Source: Isosphaeraceae bacterium (GTDB lineage: Bacteria; Planctomycetota; Planctomycetia; Isosphaerales; Isosphaeraceae). Taken from it: DNA of 64,000 bases. Positions 44,428-53,920 of the stretch are shown in pieces. Both the position numbers and the translations under genes were made by a program. The stretch lies in NCBI GenBank assembly GCA_026004735.1, contig BPJS01000001.1, positions 2,418,001 through 2,482,000 of the forward strand, given 5' to 3'. The notes beneath the pieces were generated by a model, which saw only the letters and a list, made by a program, of their open reading frames with translations, ran no database searches and was not told the DNA's origin. Position 1 is the first letter of the stretch. Each line of letters starts with the position of its first letter.

Positions 44428-45561
44428 GTGCTTTCCATCCTCTTCGGGCTGTCCCTGGCCTGCGTGGCCTACACCTTTGCAGGCTACCCGCTGTTGCTGG
44501 CGGTCGTGACTCGGTGGCGAAGCCGTCCGTTCCAGCTTCGTCCGGCCCCGCCGCCGACGCTCTCGGTCATCCTCGCCGCGTACAACGAGGAATCCAACAT
44601 CGGCCGCAGAGTGGCCGAGTTCCGCCGGCTGCTCGAGCAATGGCCGGCTGCTAGTGAACTGCTGGTCGTCTCCGACGGATCGACCGACCGGACCGCCGCA
44701 ATCGTCAGAGCCGAATGCGACGAGCGGATCCGCTTGATCGAACTCCCCCAGAACCGGGGCAAAGCCCATGCCCTCAGCCGCGCCGCCCAACAGGCCCGCC
44801 ATGAGATCCTGGTCTTCGCCGATGCTCGCCAGCGCTGGGCCTCCGATGCGCTCGAGCGTCTCGTCGAGCCGTTCTCTGATCCCACGATCGGCGCCGTCAG
44901 CGGCGAGCTGATTCTGGAATCGGCCCCAGGAGTTCTCTCTGGCGTGGGCCTCTACTGGCGGCTGGAGAAGCAGATCCGCGCCTGGGAAAGTCTCTGGCAT
45001 TCCTGCGTGGGCGTCACCGGCTGCATCGCCGCCGTCCGCCGCGAACTCTTCGCCCCGATCCCGACCGGAACCGTTCTCGACGACGTCTACTGGCCGCTTC
45101 GGGTCGTCTTGCAAGGCCGGCGGGTCATCCTCCACCGGCCCGCCCGTGCTTTCGACCACAGCCCCGCCGCCGTCACCGGCGAATTTCAGCGCAAGGTTCG
45201 CACCCTGGCCGGCAACCTCCAACTGATCCAACTCCTTCCCAGCGCCTTTCTGCCCGGACGAAACCCCATCTGGTTTCAACTGATCTCGCACAAGCTCTGC
45301 CGTCTGCTCGCCCCATGGGCGTTGATGGTCGCGCTGATCACCTGCGCCATGCTCCCAGGTTGGCCCTCGCGGCTGCTGCTCGGTTGCCAACTGGCCGGCT
45401 ACGCCCTGGCGCTTATCGGCCTCCACGGGCGATTCGGTCGCTTCCGTCTGCCCGCCTCAGCGGCCGCTTTCCTCGTTCTCAACGCCGCCGCAACCGCCGC
45501 CCTCTGGGTCTGGCTGACCAGCAACGGCTCAATCGGCTGGAGCAAACAACGCTATCACTAG
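44428..45561 (+). CDS. GT2-family glycosyltransferase, membrane-bound, inside the invertible segment
   Basis: 377 residues from the GTG at 44428, 24 bp after the previous stop. N-terminal hydrophobic segment (ILFGLSLACVAYTFAGYPLLLAVV), then GT-A motifs: LSVILAAYNEESNIGRRV, LLVVSDGSTDRTAAIV, and EILVFADARQRWASDAL. A QRKVRTLAGNLQLI segment is the QxxRW-like region of processive or beta-glycosyltransferases. The C-terminus has about three hydrophobic segments (SRLLLGCQLAGYALALIG). It lies wholly between the arms of the 873-bp inverted repeat, so inversion would turn it around against the operon direction. Confidence 0.9.
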   Translation: MLSILFGLSLACVAYTFAGYPLLLAVVTRWRSRPFQLRPAPPPTLSVILAAYNEESNIGRRVAEFRRLLEQWPAASELLVVSDGSTDRTAAIVRAECDERIRLIELPQNRGKAHALSRAAQQARHEILVFADARQRWASDALERLVEPFSDPTIGAVSGELILESAPGVLSGVGLYWRLEKQIRAWESLWHSCVGVTGCIAAVRRELFAPIPTGTVLDDVYWPLRVVLQGRRVILHRPARAFDHSPAAVTGEFQRKVRTLAGNLQLIQLLPSAFLPGRNPIWFQLISHKLCRLLAPWALMVALITCAMLPGWPSRLLLGCQLAGYALALIGLHGRFGRFRLPASAAAFLVLNAAATAALWVWLTSNGSIGWSKQRYH

Positions 45562-45683
45562 CCCACACCTGCGGGCCTCTTCTCCGGACGAATCCCGTCT
45601 GCGCGATCCATTGCGCCCCCACGTCGACTGGGCGGAGGTCGGACCAGAATCGCCCGACCCCCGCCCCTTCCTGCGCCTCTCTC

Positions 45684-47651
45684 TCAACCGTTCCGCCAAG
45701 CCACATAGGCGAACGACCATCGGTAGTTTTGGTTGAACTGTTTGGCGCCGTCGAGCCAGGCGCCGCGAACGCCGCCGGCGAAGACCTGGTCGCCGCGATC
45801 GCGGTAGAGCGTCTGGCGGGTCTGGCGATAGACCCAGCCGAACGCCGGGGCGATCAGCATGTTCAGGTCGGGCGCGGCCCGATCCGGCGCGGTGCTCTCG
45901 TAGTAGAAGCCGCCGCCGGCCTCACGCCAGGCGCGGTCCCAGATCATGTCCAAGGCCCGCTGGACCGCCGGCAACGCCCGGGCGTCCCCGGTGGCCGCGT
46001 GGTAGGCGATCAACGCCTCGCAGGTCAGGCCCACCATGAACGGCTGGAGGTAGATCGTCGGGTTGTTGACCCACTGATCGACATGGCCCAACGCCTTCTC
46101 GTAGAGCAGGTCGGTCCGGGCCGAGTGCGGCTTGCCCAAGGCCTCGGCCTCCAGCCGGGTCATCAACGCGTAGGCCACCTCGCGCGATCGCTCGACCGGG
46201 GTCAGCACATCCGGCGCCGTGCTTTCGCGGCTGTAGGCGGCATTGTCGGCCAAGGCAAACAGCGCATCACGGCTCCGGACATCCCCGGTGCGGCGGAAAT
46301 GCTCGGCCAGGCCCTTGCCGAAGTTCCAGTAGCCGGGCACGGCGCCGTTGTTGGGCAGAACGTAGCGGTCGCGGTAGACAAAGACGGCATCGGCCGCGGC
46401 AGTCCGCCAGGCCGGATCACCGGTCTCGTCGGCGATCTGGTAGAAGACCCGCGCCGCGTCGTAGTAGGTCGCCGCCAGCACCGGATCGAGCTTCGCATCA
46501 TTGCGGTGCGCGGCCAGCCAGTCGGCATGCTTCTTCCCATACGACAGCATGTTCGACTTCCACGTCGATAACTCGGGGAGCGGCGGCACAACCTCCGGAT
46601 CGGATACTTGCACGGTCAGCGTCTCGGTCGCCGTCGCGCCATCCTTGTCCCGTGCCGTGACGATCACCGTGTACGTCCCCGCGGCGAACGCCTTCGTGAC
46701 ACTCGCGCCGCTGGCGGTCGTCCCATCGCCAAAGTTCCAGCTGTAGCTGAATCCGGCAGCCTGATCGACTGGGCCAGGATCGGTCGCATTCGCCGTGAAG
46801 GCCAACGACTCGCCACTGGTCCCCGAGTTCGGACCACGCAGCGTGACAACTGGAGCCGCGTTTTGCACGGTCACCCGTGCCGTGTCGATCGCCCTCACCC
46901 CGCGTGCGTCCCGCACCGTCAGGGTGACGGTGTATACCCCGTTGTCGGCATACGTATGAGTCGGCGTCGCGGTCCCGGTCTGGGTCGTTCCGTCCCCAAA
47001 GTCCCAGGAATATGACAACTCCCCGAACCCCGTACCGGATCCCCGGAACTGAATCGCCGATCCTTCGACTCCCGTCTGATCCTCACCCGCATTCGCGGTC
47101 ACCGTCGTCAGCGGCCAGACTTCCAAAGCATTGATCGCAAACTTGCCGCTCTTTCCACCGTTGTCGACCAGCCGAACGTTGAGCTGCCCATCGCTGACCG
47201 CCGCTACGGTCTCAACGACCGCAAACTGCCCCGCTGCCGTCGAAAGATTCGTGGCGGCGACCCTACCTTCGACGAAAACACTCACCAGGTCGCGCTGTGC
47301 CCGGGCATCGCCCAGAACCACCTTCACCTGGTACTGCCCCACGGGCAGATCGACGGCAAAACCCGCTGCCGCCGCCATGTGGAAATCCCGCTTCAAATCG
47401 TCACTCATGCTCCGGTCGATCGCCGACACCGCCTTCTTCCAACCATACCCGACCCGCGGGTTGTACGACCCCGGCACGACCCGGATGTATCCGTCAGCCG
47501 ACGGCGAAGTCGTCGAATTGAAATCGAACAACAACGGCAATGCTGTCAACAAGCGGCGCGATTCCAGCGGCTCACATCCTGGTCGCCGCGATCTTCGCCG
47601 TCTCCAGTGCGTTCCTGCGCCCGGTTCCTCACCTTTCTGATGGCTGGTCAT
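45684..47651 (-). CDS. Large exported protein: LEPR-like motif, malectin-like domain, two PKD domains, alpha/alpha-barrel domain
   Basis: About 655 residues from the ATG at 47651 (MTSHQKGEEPG); the open frame continues upstream to 47771 without a better site. N-terminal RRRRSRRPGCEPLESRRLL is the motif planctomycetes place at the start of large surface proteins. Residues about 40-185 resemble a malectin-like carbohydrate-binding domain (LLFDFNSTTSPSADGY). Two PKD domains follow (about 190-270 and 275-350; motifs YSWDFGDGTTQTG and YSWNFGDGTTASG). Residues 357-647 are the alpha/alpha-barrel, duplicated in the gene at 43282; tail AYVAWRNG. It is probably secreted and acts on or binds the EPS. 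It is the only minus-strand gene in the locus. Confidence 0.85.
   Translation of the reverse strand: MTSHQKGEEPGAGTHWRRRRSRRPGCEPLESRRLLTALPLLFDFNSTTSPSADGYIRVVPGSYNPRVGYGWKKAVSAIDRSMSDDLKRDFHMAAAAGFAVDLPVGQYQVKVVLGDARAQRDLVSVFVEGRVAATNLSTAAGQFAVVETVAAVSDGQLNVRLVDNGGKSGKFAINALEVWPLTTVTANAGEDQTGVEGSAIQFRGSGTGFGELSYSWDFGDGTTQTGTATPTHTYADNGVYTVTLTVRDARGVRAIDTARVTVQNAAPVVTLRGPNSGTSGESLAFTANATDPGPVDQAAGFSYSWNFGDGTTASGASVTKAFAAGTYTVIVTARDKDGATATETLTVQVSDPEVVPPLPELSTWKSNMLSYGKKHADWLAAHRNDAKLDPVLAATYYDAARVFYQIADETGDPAWRTAAADAVFVYRDRYVLPNNGAVPGYWNFGKGLAEHFRRTGDVRSRDALFALADNAAYSRESTAPDVLTPVERSREVAYALMTRLEAEALGKPHSARTDLLYEKALGHVDQWVNNPTIYLQPFMVGLTCEALIAYHAATGDARALPAVQRALDMIWDRAWREAGGGFYYESTAPDRAAPDLNMLIAPAFGWVYRQTRQTLYRDRGDQVFAGGVRGAWLDGAKQFNQNYRWSFAYVAWRNG
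45711..46583 (-). repeat. Right arm of 873-bp near-perfect inverted repeat
   Basis: Reverse complement of 43387-44259 with one mismatch (45744 against 44226). It encodes residues 357-647 of the PKD protein, in the same codon phase as in the other gene. Residual protein similarity just past the arm end (RWSFAYVAW against RWSFQYLKW) shows the two genes were already paralogs before the arms were homogenised. Confidence 0.97.
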
Positions 47652-48251
47652 GACGGGATCTCTCCATTCAACACGGCTGGCGGAACCTCCCGCTCCGCTC
47701 ACTCCGACCATGTGCCATCGAGGTCTGCCTGGCCCCGTTGCCTCCCCGCGACTCCAACTCGACGCCACCAATCGAACCCTAGGACACGATCCGCATGGCT
47801 TCAGGAAAAACGCGTCCGGGAGCCAACACCTGCGGCCACACCTCCCGGGCGGCCACGAAATGGGAGGATCCTAGGCTCGGCGCACACCTCAATCGCCGCA
47901 GCGTGCAACCACGCTCGCGCACTGAGTCAGAATCGGACAGGAATCGTCGGTGAGAGATGGCACGACGGGCGGCCGCAAGCGACGCAGTCGATCGCCTCCA
48001 GCCAGGGTGCCGGAAGAAAGTTGGACCCTACTTCAGCGACCGCTCCGAGCGACGGTCAAGAGGCATGCGGAAAAAAATCAATGTGTCTTCATCCGACCAT
48101 AAATGTCTGTAACCGTGGACGCATGGATGAACCACCTGGGTCCTCATCCCGCTGAGACCGCACTGAGCCACACAAGACCGAACCCATCGAAACCGTTCGC
48201 ATCTTCGTTTCCGACTCTCTACCGCCGCGCTGAACCTGCGGCCGGTGTACG
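47652..48251 (+). other. Divergent control region between the PKD-protein gene and the dehydrogenase gene
   Basis: A 600-bp gap with only short, overlapping, unsupported open frames. The part near 48060-48115 is AT-richer (AAAAAAATCAATGTGTCTTC) and probably holds the promoter of the second half of the EPS operon, but the -10/-35 assignment is uncertain. The promoter of the minus-strand PKD gene would be in 47660-47800. Confidence 0.45.
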
Positions 48252-49664
48252 ATGACTCATCATCCGGTCTCCTTATTCCAGGTGCTTGCTCCCGTGAATG
48301 CGCTCTCCGAACGGCTCCGCTCAGCTCCCGCCGCTGAACTGGCCGCCCGCATCGCCGACCGCCGCGCGCGGGTCGGCATTATTGGGCTGGGCTACGTCGG
48401 CCTGCCTTTGGCCCGTGCCTTCGCCGAAACGGGCTTCCCCGTGTTGGGCTTCGATATCGATCCGGTCAAGGTCGAGGCCCTTCAGTCCGGATCCAGCTAC
48501 ATCGGCCACATCCCCAGCGCGGCAATCCGCCAGATGCTCGCTCAGCGCTTCGAGCCAACGACCCACTTCGAACGCCTCGCCGAGGCCGATGCCATCCTGA
48601 TCTGCGTCCCCACGCCGCTCACCGACGCCCGCGAACCCGACCTGACCTACGTCGTCAACTCCGTCCGCGCGATCGCCCGCACCCTCCGCCCCGGGCAGTT
48701 GATCGTCCTGGAAAGCACCACCTACCCCGGAACCACCCGCGAGGTCGTCGTTCCCATCCTCGAGCAAGGCCCACCCGCACGCGACCTGGGGCTCCGCGCC
48801 GGCGTCGACGTCTTCGTCGCCTTCAGCCCCGAACGCGAGGATCCCGGCAATCCTGACTTTGCAGCCCCAACCATCCCCAAGGTCGTCGGCGGCCTCGACC
48901 CGGTCAGCCGCGAACTGGCCGCCGCCCTTTACGGCTCCGTCATGGTCCGGGTCGTCCCCGTCTCCAGCCCCGAAGTCGCCGAGGCCTGCAAAATCCTCGA
49001 AAACACCTATCGCGCCGTCAACATTGCCCTGGTCAACGAACTCAAAGTCCTCTACGACCGCATGGGCATCGACGTCTGGGAGGTGATCGAGGCCGCCAAG
49101 ACCAAACCGTTTGGCTTCCAGGCCTTTTACCCTGGCCCCGGTCTTGGCGGCCATTGCATCCCGATCGACCCGTTCTATCTCACCTGGGTCGCGCGGAAGC
49201 ATGGCATGTCGACCCGGTTCATCGAACTGGCCGGCGAAATCAATACCTCGATGCCCCAGTACGTCGTCTCCCGGCTGGCCGACGCCCTCAACGATCGCGG
49301 CAAACCCTTGAAGGGTAGCCGCATCGCGCTGCTCGGTGTCGCCTATAAGAAGGACGTCGACGACCCCCGCGAGTCGCCCGCCTTCGAGCTGCTCCATTTG
49401 CTCCGCCAAAAAGGCGCCCTGCTATCTTACAACGACCCGCACATTCCACGCCTGCCGTCGATGCGAAGCTGGCCCGACCTGGGCTCCATGAACAGCCAGC
49501 CCCTGACGGCCGACTACCTGGCCGCTCAGGACGCCGTCCTGATCGTCACCGATCACTCGGCCTACGACTGGCCCTTCATCGTCGACCACAGCCGCCTGCT
49601 CATCGATACCCGCAACGCGACCCGCGCGGTCACCGCCGGACGCGACAAAATCGTCAAGGCCTGA
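48252..49664 (+). CDS. UDP-ManNAc/UDP-glucose-type nucleotide-sugar dehydrogenase (WecC/WbpA-like)
   Basis: 470 residues. N-terminal Rossmann motif IGLGYVGLPLARAFAETG and the DIDPVKVEAL segment, the middle domain with ESTTYPGTTREVVVPIL and EDPGNPDF, and the catalytic cysteine in PGLGGHCIPIDPFYL. These are standard for UDP-sugar 6-dehydrogenases, and the pattern (ESTTYPGTT) is more like UDP-ManNAc/GlcNAc dehydrogenases than UDP-glucose dehydrogenase. With WecB upstream it would give UDP-ManNAcA. The first ~35 residues before the Rossmann fold are extra. Alternative starts within that segment are possible. Confidence 0.93.
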   Translation: MTHHPVSLFQVLAPVNALSERLRSAPAAELAARIADRRARVGIIGLGYVGLPLARAFAETGFPVLGFDIDPVKVEALQSGSSYIGHIPSAAIRQMLAQRFEPTTHFERLAEADAILICVPTPLTDAREPDLTYVVNSVRAIARTLRPGQLIVLESTTYPGTTREVVVPILEQGPPARDLGLRAGVDVFVAFSPEREDPGNPDFAAPTIPKVVGGLDPVSRELAAALYGSVMVRVVPVSSPEVAEACKILENTYRAVNIALVNELKVLYDRMGIDVWEVIEAAKTKPFGFQAFYPGPGLGGHCIPIDPFYLTWVARKHGMSTRFIELAGEINTSMPQYVVSRLADALNDRGKPLKGSRIALLGVAYKKDVDDPRESPAFELLHLLRQKGALLSYNDPHIPRLPSMRSWPDLGSMNSQPLTADYLAAQDAVLIVTDHSAYDWPFIVDHSRLLIDTRNATRAVTAGRDKIVKA

Positions 49665-49697
49665 CCGTCGGCCGGCTTCAAAACTTAAATCGCACTC

Positions 49698-50975
49698 ATG
49701 ACCCGATCTGGCCCGCGTTGCCGCTGGTGCTCAGAGCCGTTGCGCGACACCTTTGTCGACCTCGGCAAATCGCCCCTCTGCGAACGCTATCTGACGGCCG
49801 AAGAGCTCGACTGCATGGAGCCGTTCTACCCGCTCCACGTCCGCGTCTGCCGCCACTGTTGGTTGGTCCAGCTCGAAGCCTATGTGCCTGCCGAGGAAAT
49901 CTTCACCGAATACGCCTACTTCTCCTCGTACTCCGAAAGCTGGATCGCCCACGGCCGAGCCTACGCCCAGTCGGTCATCAACCGCTTCGGCCTCAACCAC
50001 CGCAGCCTGGTCGTCGAAGCGGCTAGCAACGACGGCTACCTGCTTCAGCACTTCGCTGCGCGTGGCATCCCGGTCCTCGGGATCGAGCCGGCGCGCAATG
50101 TCGCCGCCGTCGCCCTCGAGCGGGGAATCCCTACCTGTGTCGAATTTCTCACCGCCGATCTGGCCCGCCGCCTCGCCACCGAAGGCACCCGGGCCGACCT
50201 GCTCATCGCCAACAACGTTCTCGCTCACGTTCCCGACCTTCGGGATTTCGTCGCCGGGCTTACCCACTTGCTCGCACCCCATGGCGTGTTGACCCTCGAA
50301 TTCCCTCACCTCCAGCGACTCATCGAGGGCAACCAATTCGACACAATTTATCATGAACACTTCTCATATTTTTCCTTCACATCGGCAGTTCGCATCCTGA
50401 GCGACTCCGGGTTCTCCGTCTTCGACGTGGAGGAGCTTTCGACTCACGGCGGTTCGCTTCGCGTCTACGCCCAACCGGCCGACAACTCCTCCCGCCCGGT
50501 GCTGCCCGCCGTCCCGACGCTGCTCGAGCGCGAGGCGCGGGCGGGCGTCACCACCCTCGCCTACTACGGCGGCTTCAGCGAACGCGTCCAGCAGACCAAG
50601 CGCCGCCTGCTTTCCTTCCTGATCTCAGCCCGCGATGCTGGCCGCCACGTCGTCGGCTATGGTGCCCCGGGCAAAGGCAACACCTTGCTCAATTACTGTG
50701 GCATCCGCTCCGACCTGCTCGACTACACCGTCGATCGCAACCCCTACAAACAGGGCAAGTTTCTGCCCGGCACCCACATCCCCATCCACCACCCCGGCCG
50801 GATCGCCGAAACCCGCCCCGACTTTATTCTGATCCTTCCCTGGAACCTCCAGGACGAGATTGTCACGCAACTGGATTACGTCCGCACCTGGGGCGGCCGC
50901 CTCGCCGTGCCGATCCCCGAGCCGCGCGTGCTCGACGGACTCGAGCCGGTTCCGATCCCAAAGCCAACGGCATGA
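49698..50975 (+). CDS. C-methyltransferase (NDP-sugar 3-C-methyltransferase type)
   Basis: 425 residues with the three-part architecture of TylC3-like sugar C-methyltransferases: a zinc-binding N-terminus (CRWC at residues 8-11, CRHC at 53-56), a SAM-binding methyltransferase domain ([29 protein letters not shown]), and a C-terminal domain ([17 protein letters not shown]) of the C-methyltransf-C type. It would add a methyl to C3 of an NDP-4-keto-6-deoxyhexose, giving a branched sugar. It overlaps the following SDR gene by ATGA (50972). Confidence 0.92.
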   Translation: MTRSGPRCRWCSEPLRDTFVDLGKSPLCERYLTAEELDCMEPFYPLHVRVCRHCWLVQLEAYVPAEEIFTEYAYFSSYSESWIAHGRAYAQSVINRFGLNHRSLVVEAASNDGYLLQHFAARGIPVLGIEPARNVAAVALERGIPTCVEFLTADLARRLATEGTRADLLIANNVLAHVPDLRDFVAGLTHLLAPHGVLTLEFPHLQRLIEGNQFDTIYHEHFSYFSFTSAVRILSDSGFSVFDVEELSTHGGSLRVYAQPADNSSRPVLPAVPTLLEREARAGVTTLAYYGGFSERVQQTKRRLLSFLISARDAGRHVVGYGAPGKGNTLLNYCGIRSDLLDYTVDRNPYKQGKFLPGTHIPIHHPGRIAETRPDFILILPWNLQDEIVTQLDYVRTWGGRLAVPIPEPRVLDGLEPVPIPKPTA

Positions 50976-52018
50976 ATCTTCTTCTGACGGGACATGGTGG
51001 ATATATCGGCTCGGTTCTCGCGCCGATGCTCACCGCTGCCGGGCACACCGTTGTCGGCCTCGACAGCGGGCTCTACGCCGCCTGCACGCTCGGGCCAGCC
51101 CCCGACCCGATCCCGGAGCTGGCTCTCGACCTCCGCGAAGTCCGCCCCGACCATCTCCGCGGCTTCGAGGCTGTCGTGCACTTAGCCGCGCTCTCCAACG
51201 ACCCCCTGGGCGACCTCGATCCCCAGCTCACCTACGACATCAACCACGGCGCCTCGGTCCGCCTGGCCGAAGCCGCGCACGCTGCGGGCGTCCGCCGTTT
51301 CGTTTATGCCTCGTCGTGCAGTCTCTACGGCCTTGCCGGAGACGCACCCATCGATGAAACCGCCCCCTTCCACCCAGTCACGCCCTACGGCGAATCCAAG
51401 GTTCGCGCCGAACGCGACATCTCCGCACTGAGCAGCGACTGCTTCAGTCCGACGTTTCTCCGCAACGCCACCGCCTACGGCTTCTCTCCCCGCCTCCGGC
51501 TCGACCTGGTGGTCAACAACCTGGTCGCCCATGCCCTGATCACCGGGACGATCCTACTCCAGAGCGACGGTACCCCTTGGCGCCCGCTGGTCCACGTCGA
51601 AGACATCGGCCGGGCCGTGCTCGCCGTCCTCGACGCGCCCGCCAGCGCCATCCACAACCAAGCCTTCAACGTCGGCCGCAGCGAGGAAAATTACCGCATC
51701 TGCGACGTTGCTGAGACCGTCGCCAGGGCCGTTCCTGGAACCACGATCGCGTACGCCGAGGGCGCCGGCCCCGACCCCCGCTGCTATCGCGTGGATTGCT
51801 CGAAGATCGCCCGGACCCTACCGGAGTTCCGCCCGCAGTGGGACCTCGCCCGCGGCGTGGTTCAACTGATCGACGCCTTCCGCCGCCACCAGCTCGACGC
51901 CGCGCGGTTCAACGGCCCCGAGTTCTTCCGCCTCCGCCGGATCCGCCAGCTTCGCCAGTCCGGACGCCTCGATGCGCAACTCCGCTGGACCTCCCACGAC
52001 GCGCGTTCCGAACCATGA
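50972..52018 (+). CDS. NAD-dependent epimerase/dehydratase (extended SDR)
   Basis: 348 residues, coupled to both neighbours by ATGA. Rossmann motif [15 protein letters not shown], the catalytic Ser region YASSCSLYG and YGESK (Tyr-Lys) are visible. It resembles the sugar SDR genes that sit next to C-methyltransferases. It may be the 4-reductase or a 4-epimerase/4,6-dehydratase-like enzyme of the same branched-sugar pathway; the precise step is unclear. The C-terminal 50 residues ([21 protein letters not shown]) are not part of the usual fold. Confidence 0.9.
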   Translation: MNLLLTGHGGYIGSVLAPMLTAAGHTVVGLDSGLYAACTLGPAPDPIPELALDLREVRPDHLRGFEAVVHLAALSNDPLGDLDPQLTYDINHGASVRLAEAAHAAGVRRFVYASSCSLYGLAGDAPIDETAPFHPVTPYGESKVRAERDISALSSDCFSPTFLRNATAYGFSPRLRLDLVVNNLVAHALITGTILLQSDGTPWRPLVHVEDIGRAVLAVLDAPASAIHNQAFNVGRSEENYRICDVAETVARAVPGTTIAYAEGAGPDPRCYRVDCSKIARTLPEFRPQWDLARGVVQLIDAFRRHQLDAARFNGPEFFRLRRIRQLRQSGRLDAQLRWTSHDARSEP

Positions 52019-52569
52019 TCTACCATCCCACCCGCGTCGCTGGTGCCTTCGTCGTCGAGCGTCAGCCCCACACCGACCACCGCGGTTCCTTCGCCCGCGC
52101 CTGGTGCGCCGCCGAGGCCCGCACCCATGGCCTCGCCGACCAGATCGCCCAGGTCAACGTCTCCCGCAACCGACTCCGCGGGACGCTCCGCGGCCTCCAC
52201 TACCAGGCCACACCTCACGCCGAAGCCAAACTCATCGCCTGCACCGCCGGCGCCCTCTACGACGTCGTTGTCGACCTGCGGCCCAACTCACCCACCTTCC
52301 TGGCCTGGGACGCCGTCGAGCTGGACGCCGAATCCGAACGCCAGCTCTACGTCCCGCCCGGCTGCGCCCACGGCTTCCAGACCCTCCGCGACAACACCCA
52401 GGTCCTCTACCTGATGTCCACACCCCACGCACCCCGCGCCGCCCGCGGCATCCGCTACGACGACCCCACGCTCCACATCACCTGGCCCCTGCCTGTAACC
52501 GCTATCTCCGAGACAGACCTCGCCTGGCCCTTCTGCGATCCCGACGGCCTCCCCCCGGCCAACCCATGA
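52015..52569 (+). CDS. dTDP-4-dehydrorhamnose 3,5-epimerase family (RfbC-like)
   Basis: About 184 residues from the ATG at 52015, overlapping the SDR stop (ATGA). The cupin-type family motifs are clear: [28 protein letters not shown] with the catalytic His, and [13 protein letters not shown] with the second His. It epimerises C3 and/or C5 of an NDP-4-keto-6-deoxy sugar. No RmlA/RmlB-type genes for dTDP-rhamnose are in the window, so the substrate may be a CDP- or other NDP-sugar. The upstream in-frame extension is not plausible because it overlaps the previous gene. Confidence 0.94.
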   Translation: MIYHPTRVAGAFVVERQPHTDHRGSFARAWCAAEARTHGLADQIAQVNVSRNRLRGTLRGLHYQATPHAEAKLIACTAGALYDVVVDLRPNSPTFLAWDAVELDAESERQLYVPPGCAHGFQTLRDNTQVLYLMSTPHAPRAARGIRYDDPTLHITWPLPVTAISETDLAWPFCDPDGLPPANP

Positions 52570-53879
52570 GCCGCGCAGACACCGATCCGTCCCAAACCGG
52601 GCTTCGCATGCACCGGCTCATCGCCGAGCTGTTGCCCATCCCCCGGAGTATCACCGGTGACGGCCTCCGGCAAACCCTCGCCCGTCTCCGTCCCCTGCTC
52701 CCAGATCTTCGGATCCACGAAGTACCCAGCGGCACCCAGGTCTTCGATTGGATCGTCCCCGACGAGTGGAACCTCCGCGACGCCTGGATCAAAGGTCCCG
52801 ACGGCCGCACCGTCGTCGCCCTCCGCGACTCCAGCCTCCACGTCCTGAACTACAGCCTACCGATTCGGCGTACCTTGCCACTCTCCGAACTCCGGCCCCA
52901 CCTCCACACCCTCCCCGATCGCCCTGGCTGGATTCCCTACCGCACCTCCTACTACGAGCCTGCCTGGGGCTTCTGCCTGGCCCACGAACGCCTGGCCGAC
53001 CTGCCCGAGGGCGACTACGAGGTTTGCATCGACTCGACCCTCGCGCCCGGCTCGCTCACCTACGGCGAACTTTTCATCCCTGGCCGTCAGCCCGACGAAG
53101 TCCTGATCTCGTGCCACATCTGCCACCCGGCCCTGGCCAACGACAACCTCTCCGGCGTCGCCCTGGTGACCGAACTGGCGCGCCATCTGGCAGGGCAGGG
53201 GACCCGGCAACTCTCTTACCGCTTTCTCCTTGTCCCCGGCACGATCGGCGCCATCGCCTGGCTAGCTCGCAACCCGTCGGCCTGGTCCCGGATCCGCCAC
53301 GGCCTGGTCGTCGCCTGCGTCGGCGACCCCGGCCCGTTTCACTATAAACGCACCCGCCAAGGCAACGCCGACATTGACCGCGCCGTCATTGCCGCCCTGC
53401 GCCATCGTCCCGAGGGCCTCGTCATCCGCGACTTCGACCCCTTCGGCTTCGACGAGCGGCAGTATAACTCGCCTGGCATCAACCTTATGGTCGGGCGACT
53501 CACCCGCACCCCTGACGGCGAATACCCCGAATACCACACTTCGGCCGACAACCTCGCGCTGGTCCGTCCCGAAGCCCTCGCCGGCTCCCTGTCCGCTTAC
53601 ATCGACGTCTTCGATGCCCTCGAAGCCAACCGCCGCTACCTCAACCTCCAGCCCCGCTGCGAACCCCAACTCGGACGCCGCGGCCTTTACCACTCCCTTG
53701 GCGGTGCCCCCAGTTCCAGCGAACTCAAGCGGGCCATGCTCTGGCTGCTTAACCTCTCCGACGGCACCCACGACCTGCTGGCCATCGCGCTCCGTTCCGA
53801 CCTCAGCCCACGGCTGCTCGACACGGCCGCCCGGCTGCTCGTCGAACACGGCCTGCTCGCGGCTGTCGACCCACCCTGA
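52566..53879 (+). CDS. DUF4910-family protein, M28-like peptidase/amidase fold
   Basis: 437 residues, coupled to RfbC by ATGA (52566). N-terminal helical segment (RMHRLIAELLPIPRSITGDG) followed by the DUF2172/DUF4910 region: VPSGTQVFDWIVPDEWNLRDAW and PYRTSYYEPAWGFCLAH, then VLISCHICHPALANDNLSG with metal-binding His/Asp, and later EYPEYHTSADN. This resembles zinc aminopeptidases of the M28 kind, but the family sits in sugar-biosynthesis loci and its substrate is unproven. A deacylating or amide-hydrolysing role in nucleotide-sugar or glycan modification is an inference. Confidence 0.88.
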   Translation: MSRADTDPSQTGLRMHRLIAELLPIPRSITGDGLRQTLARLRPLLPDLRIHEVPSGTQVFDWIVPDEWNLRDAWIKGPDGRTVVALRDSSLHVLNYSLPIRRTLPLSELRPHLHTLPDRPGWIPYRTSYYEPAWGFCLAHERLADLPEGDYEVCIDSTLAPGSLTYGELFIPGRQPDEVLISCHICHPALANDNLSGVALVTELARHLAGQGTRQLSYRFLLVPGTIGAIAWLARNPSAWSRIRHGLVVACVGDPGPFHYKRTRQGNADIDRAVIAALRHRPEGLVIRDFDPFGFDERQYNSPGINLMVGRLTRTPDGEYPEYHTSADNLALVRPEALAGSLSAYIDVFDALEANRRYLNLQPRCEPQLGRRGLYHSLGGAPSSSELKRAMLWLLNLSDGTHDLLAIALRSDLSPRLLDTAARLLVEHGLLAAVDPP

Positions 53880-53920
53880 AAATCACGCCGCTGGCCCCCC
53901 ATTCGATCCAGCAGCCCACA

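Noticed and set aside
45315-46571. 418-codon plus-strand open frame over the PKD gene and GT2 end
   Set aside because: It is the antisense frame of the alpha/alpha-barrel. The same shadow appears at 43399-44241 on the minus strand only because of the inverted repeat.
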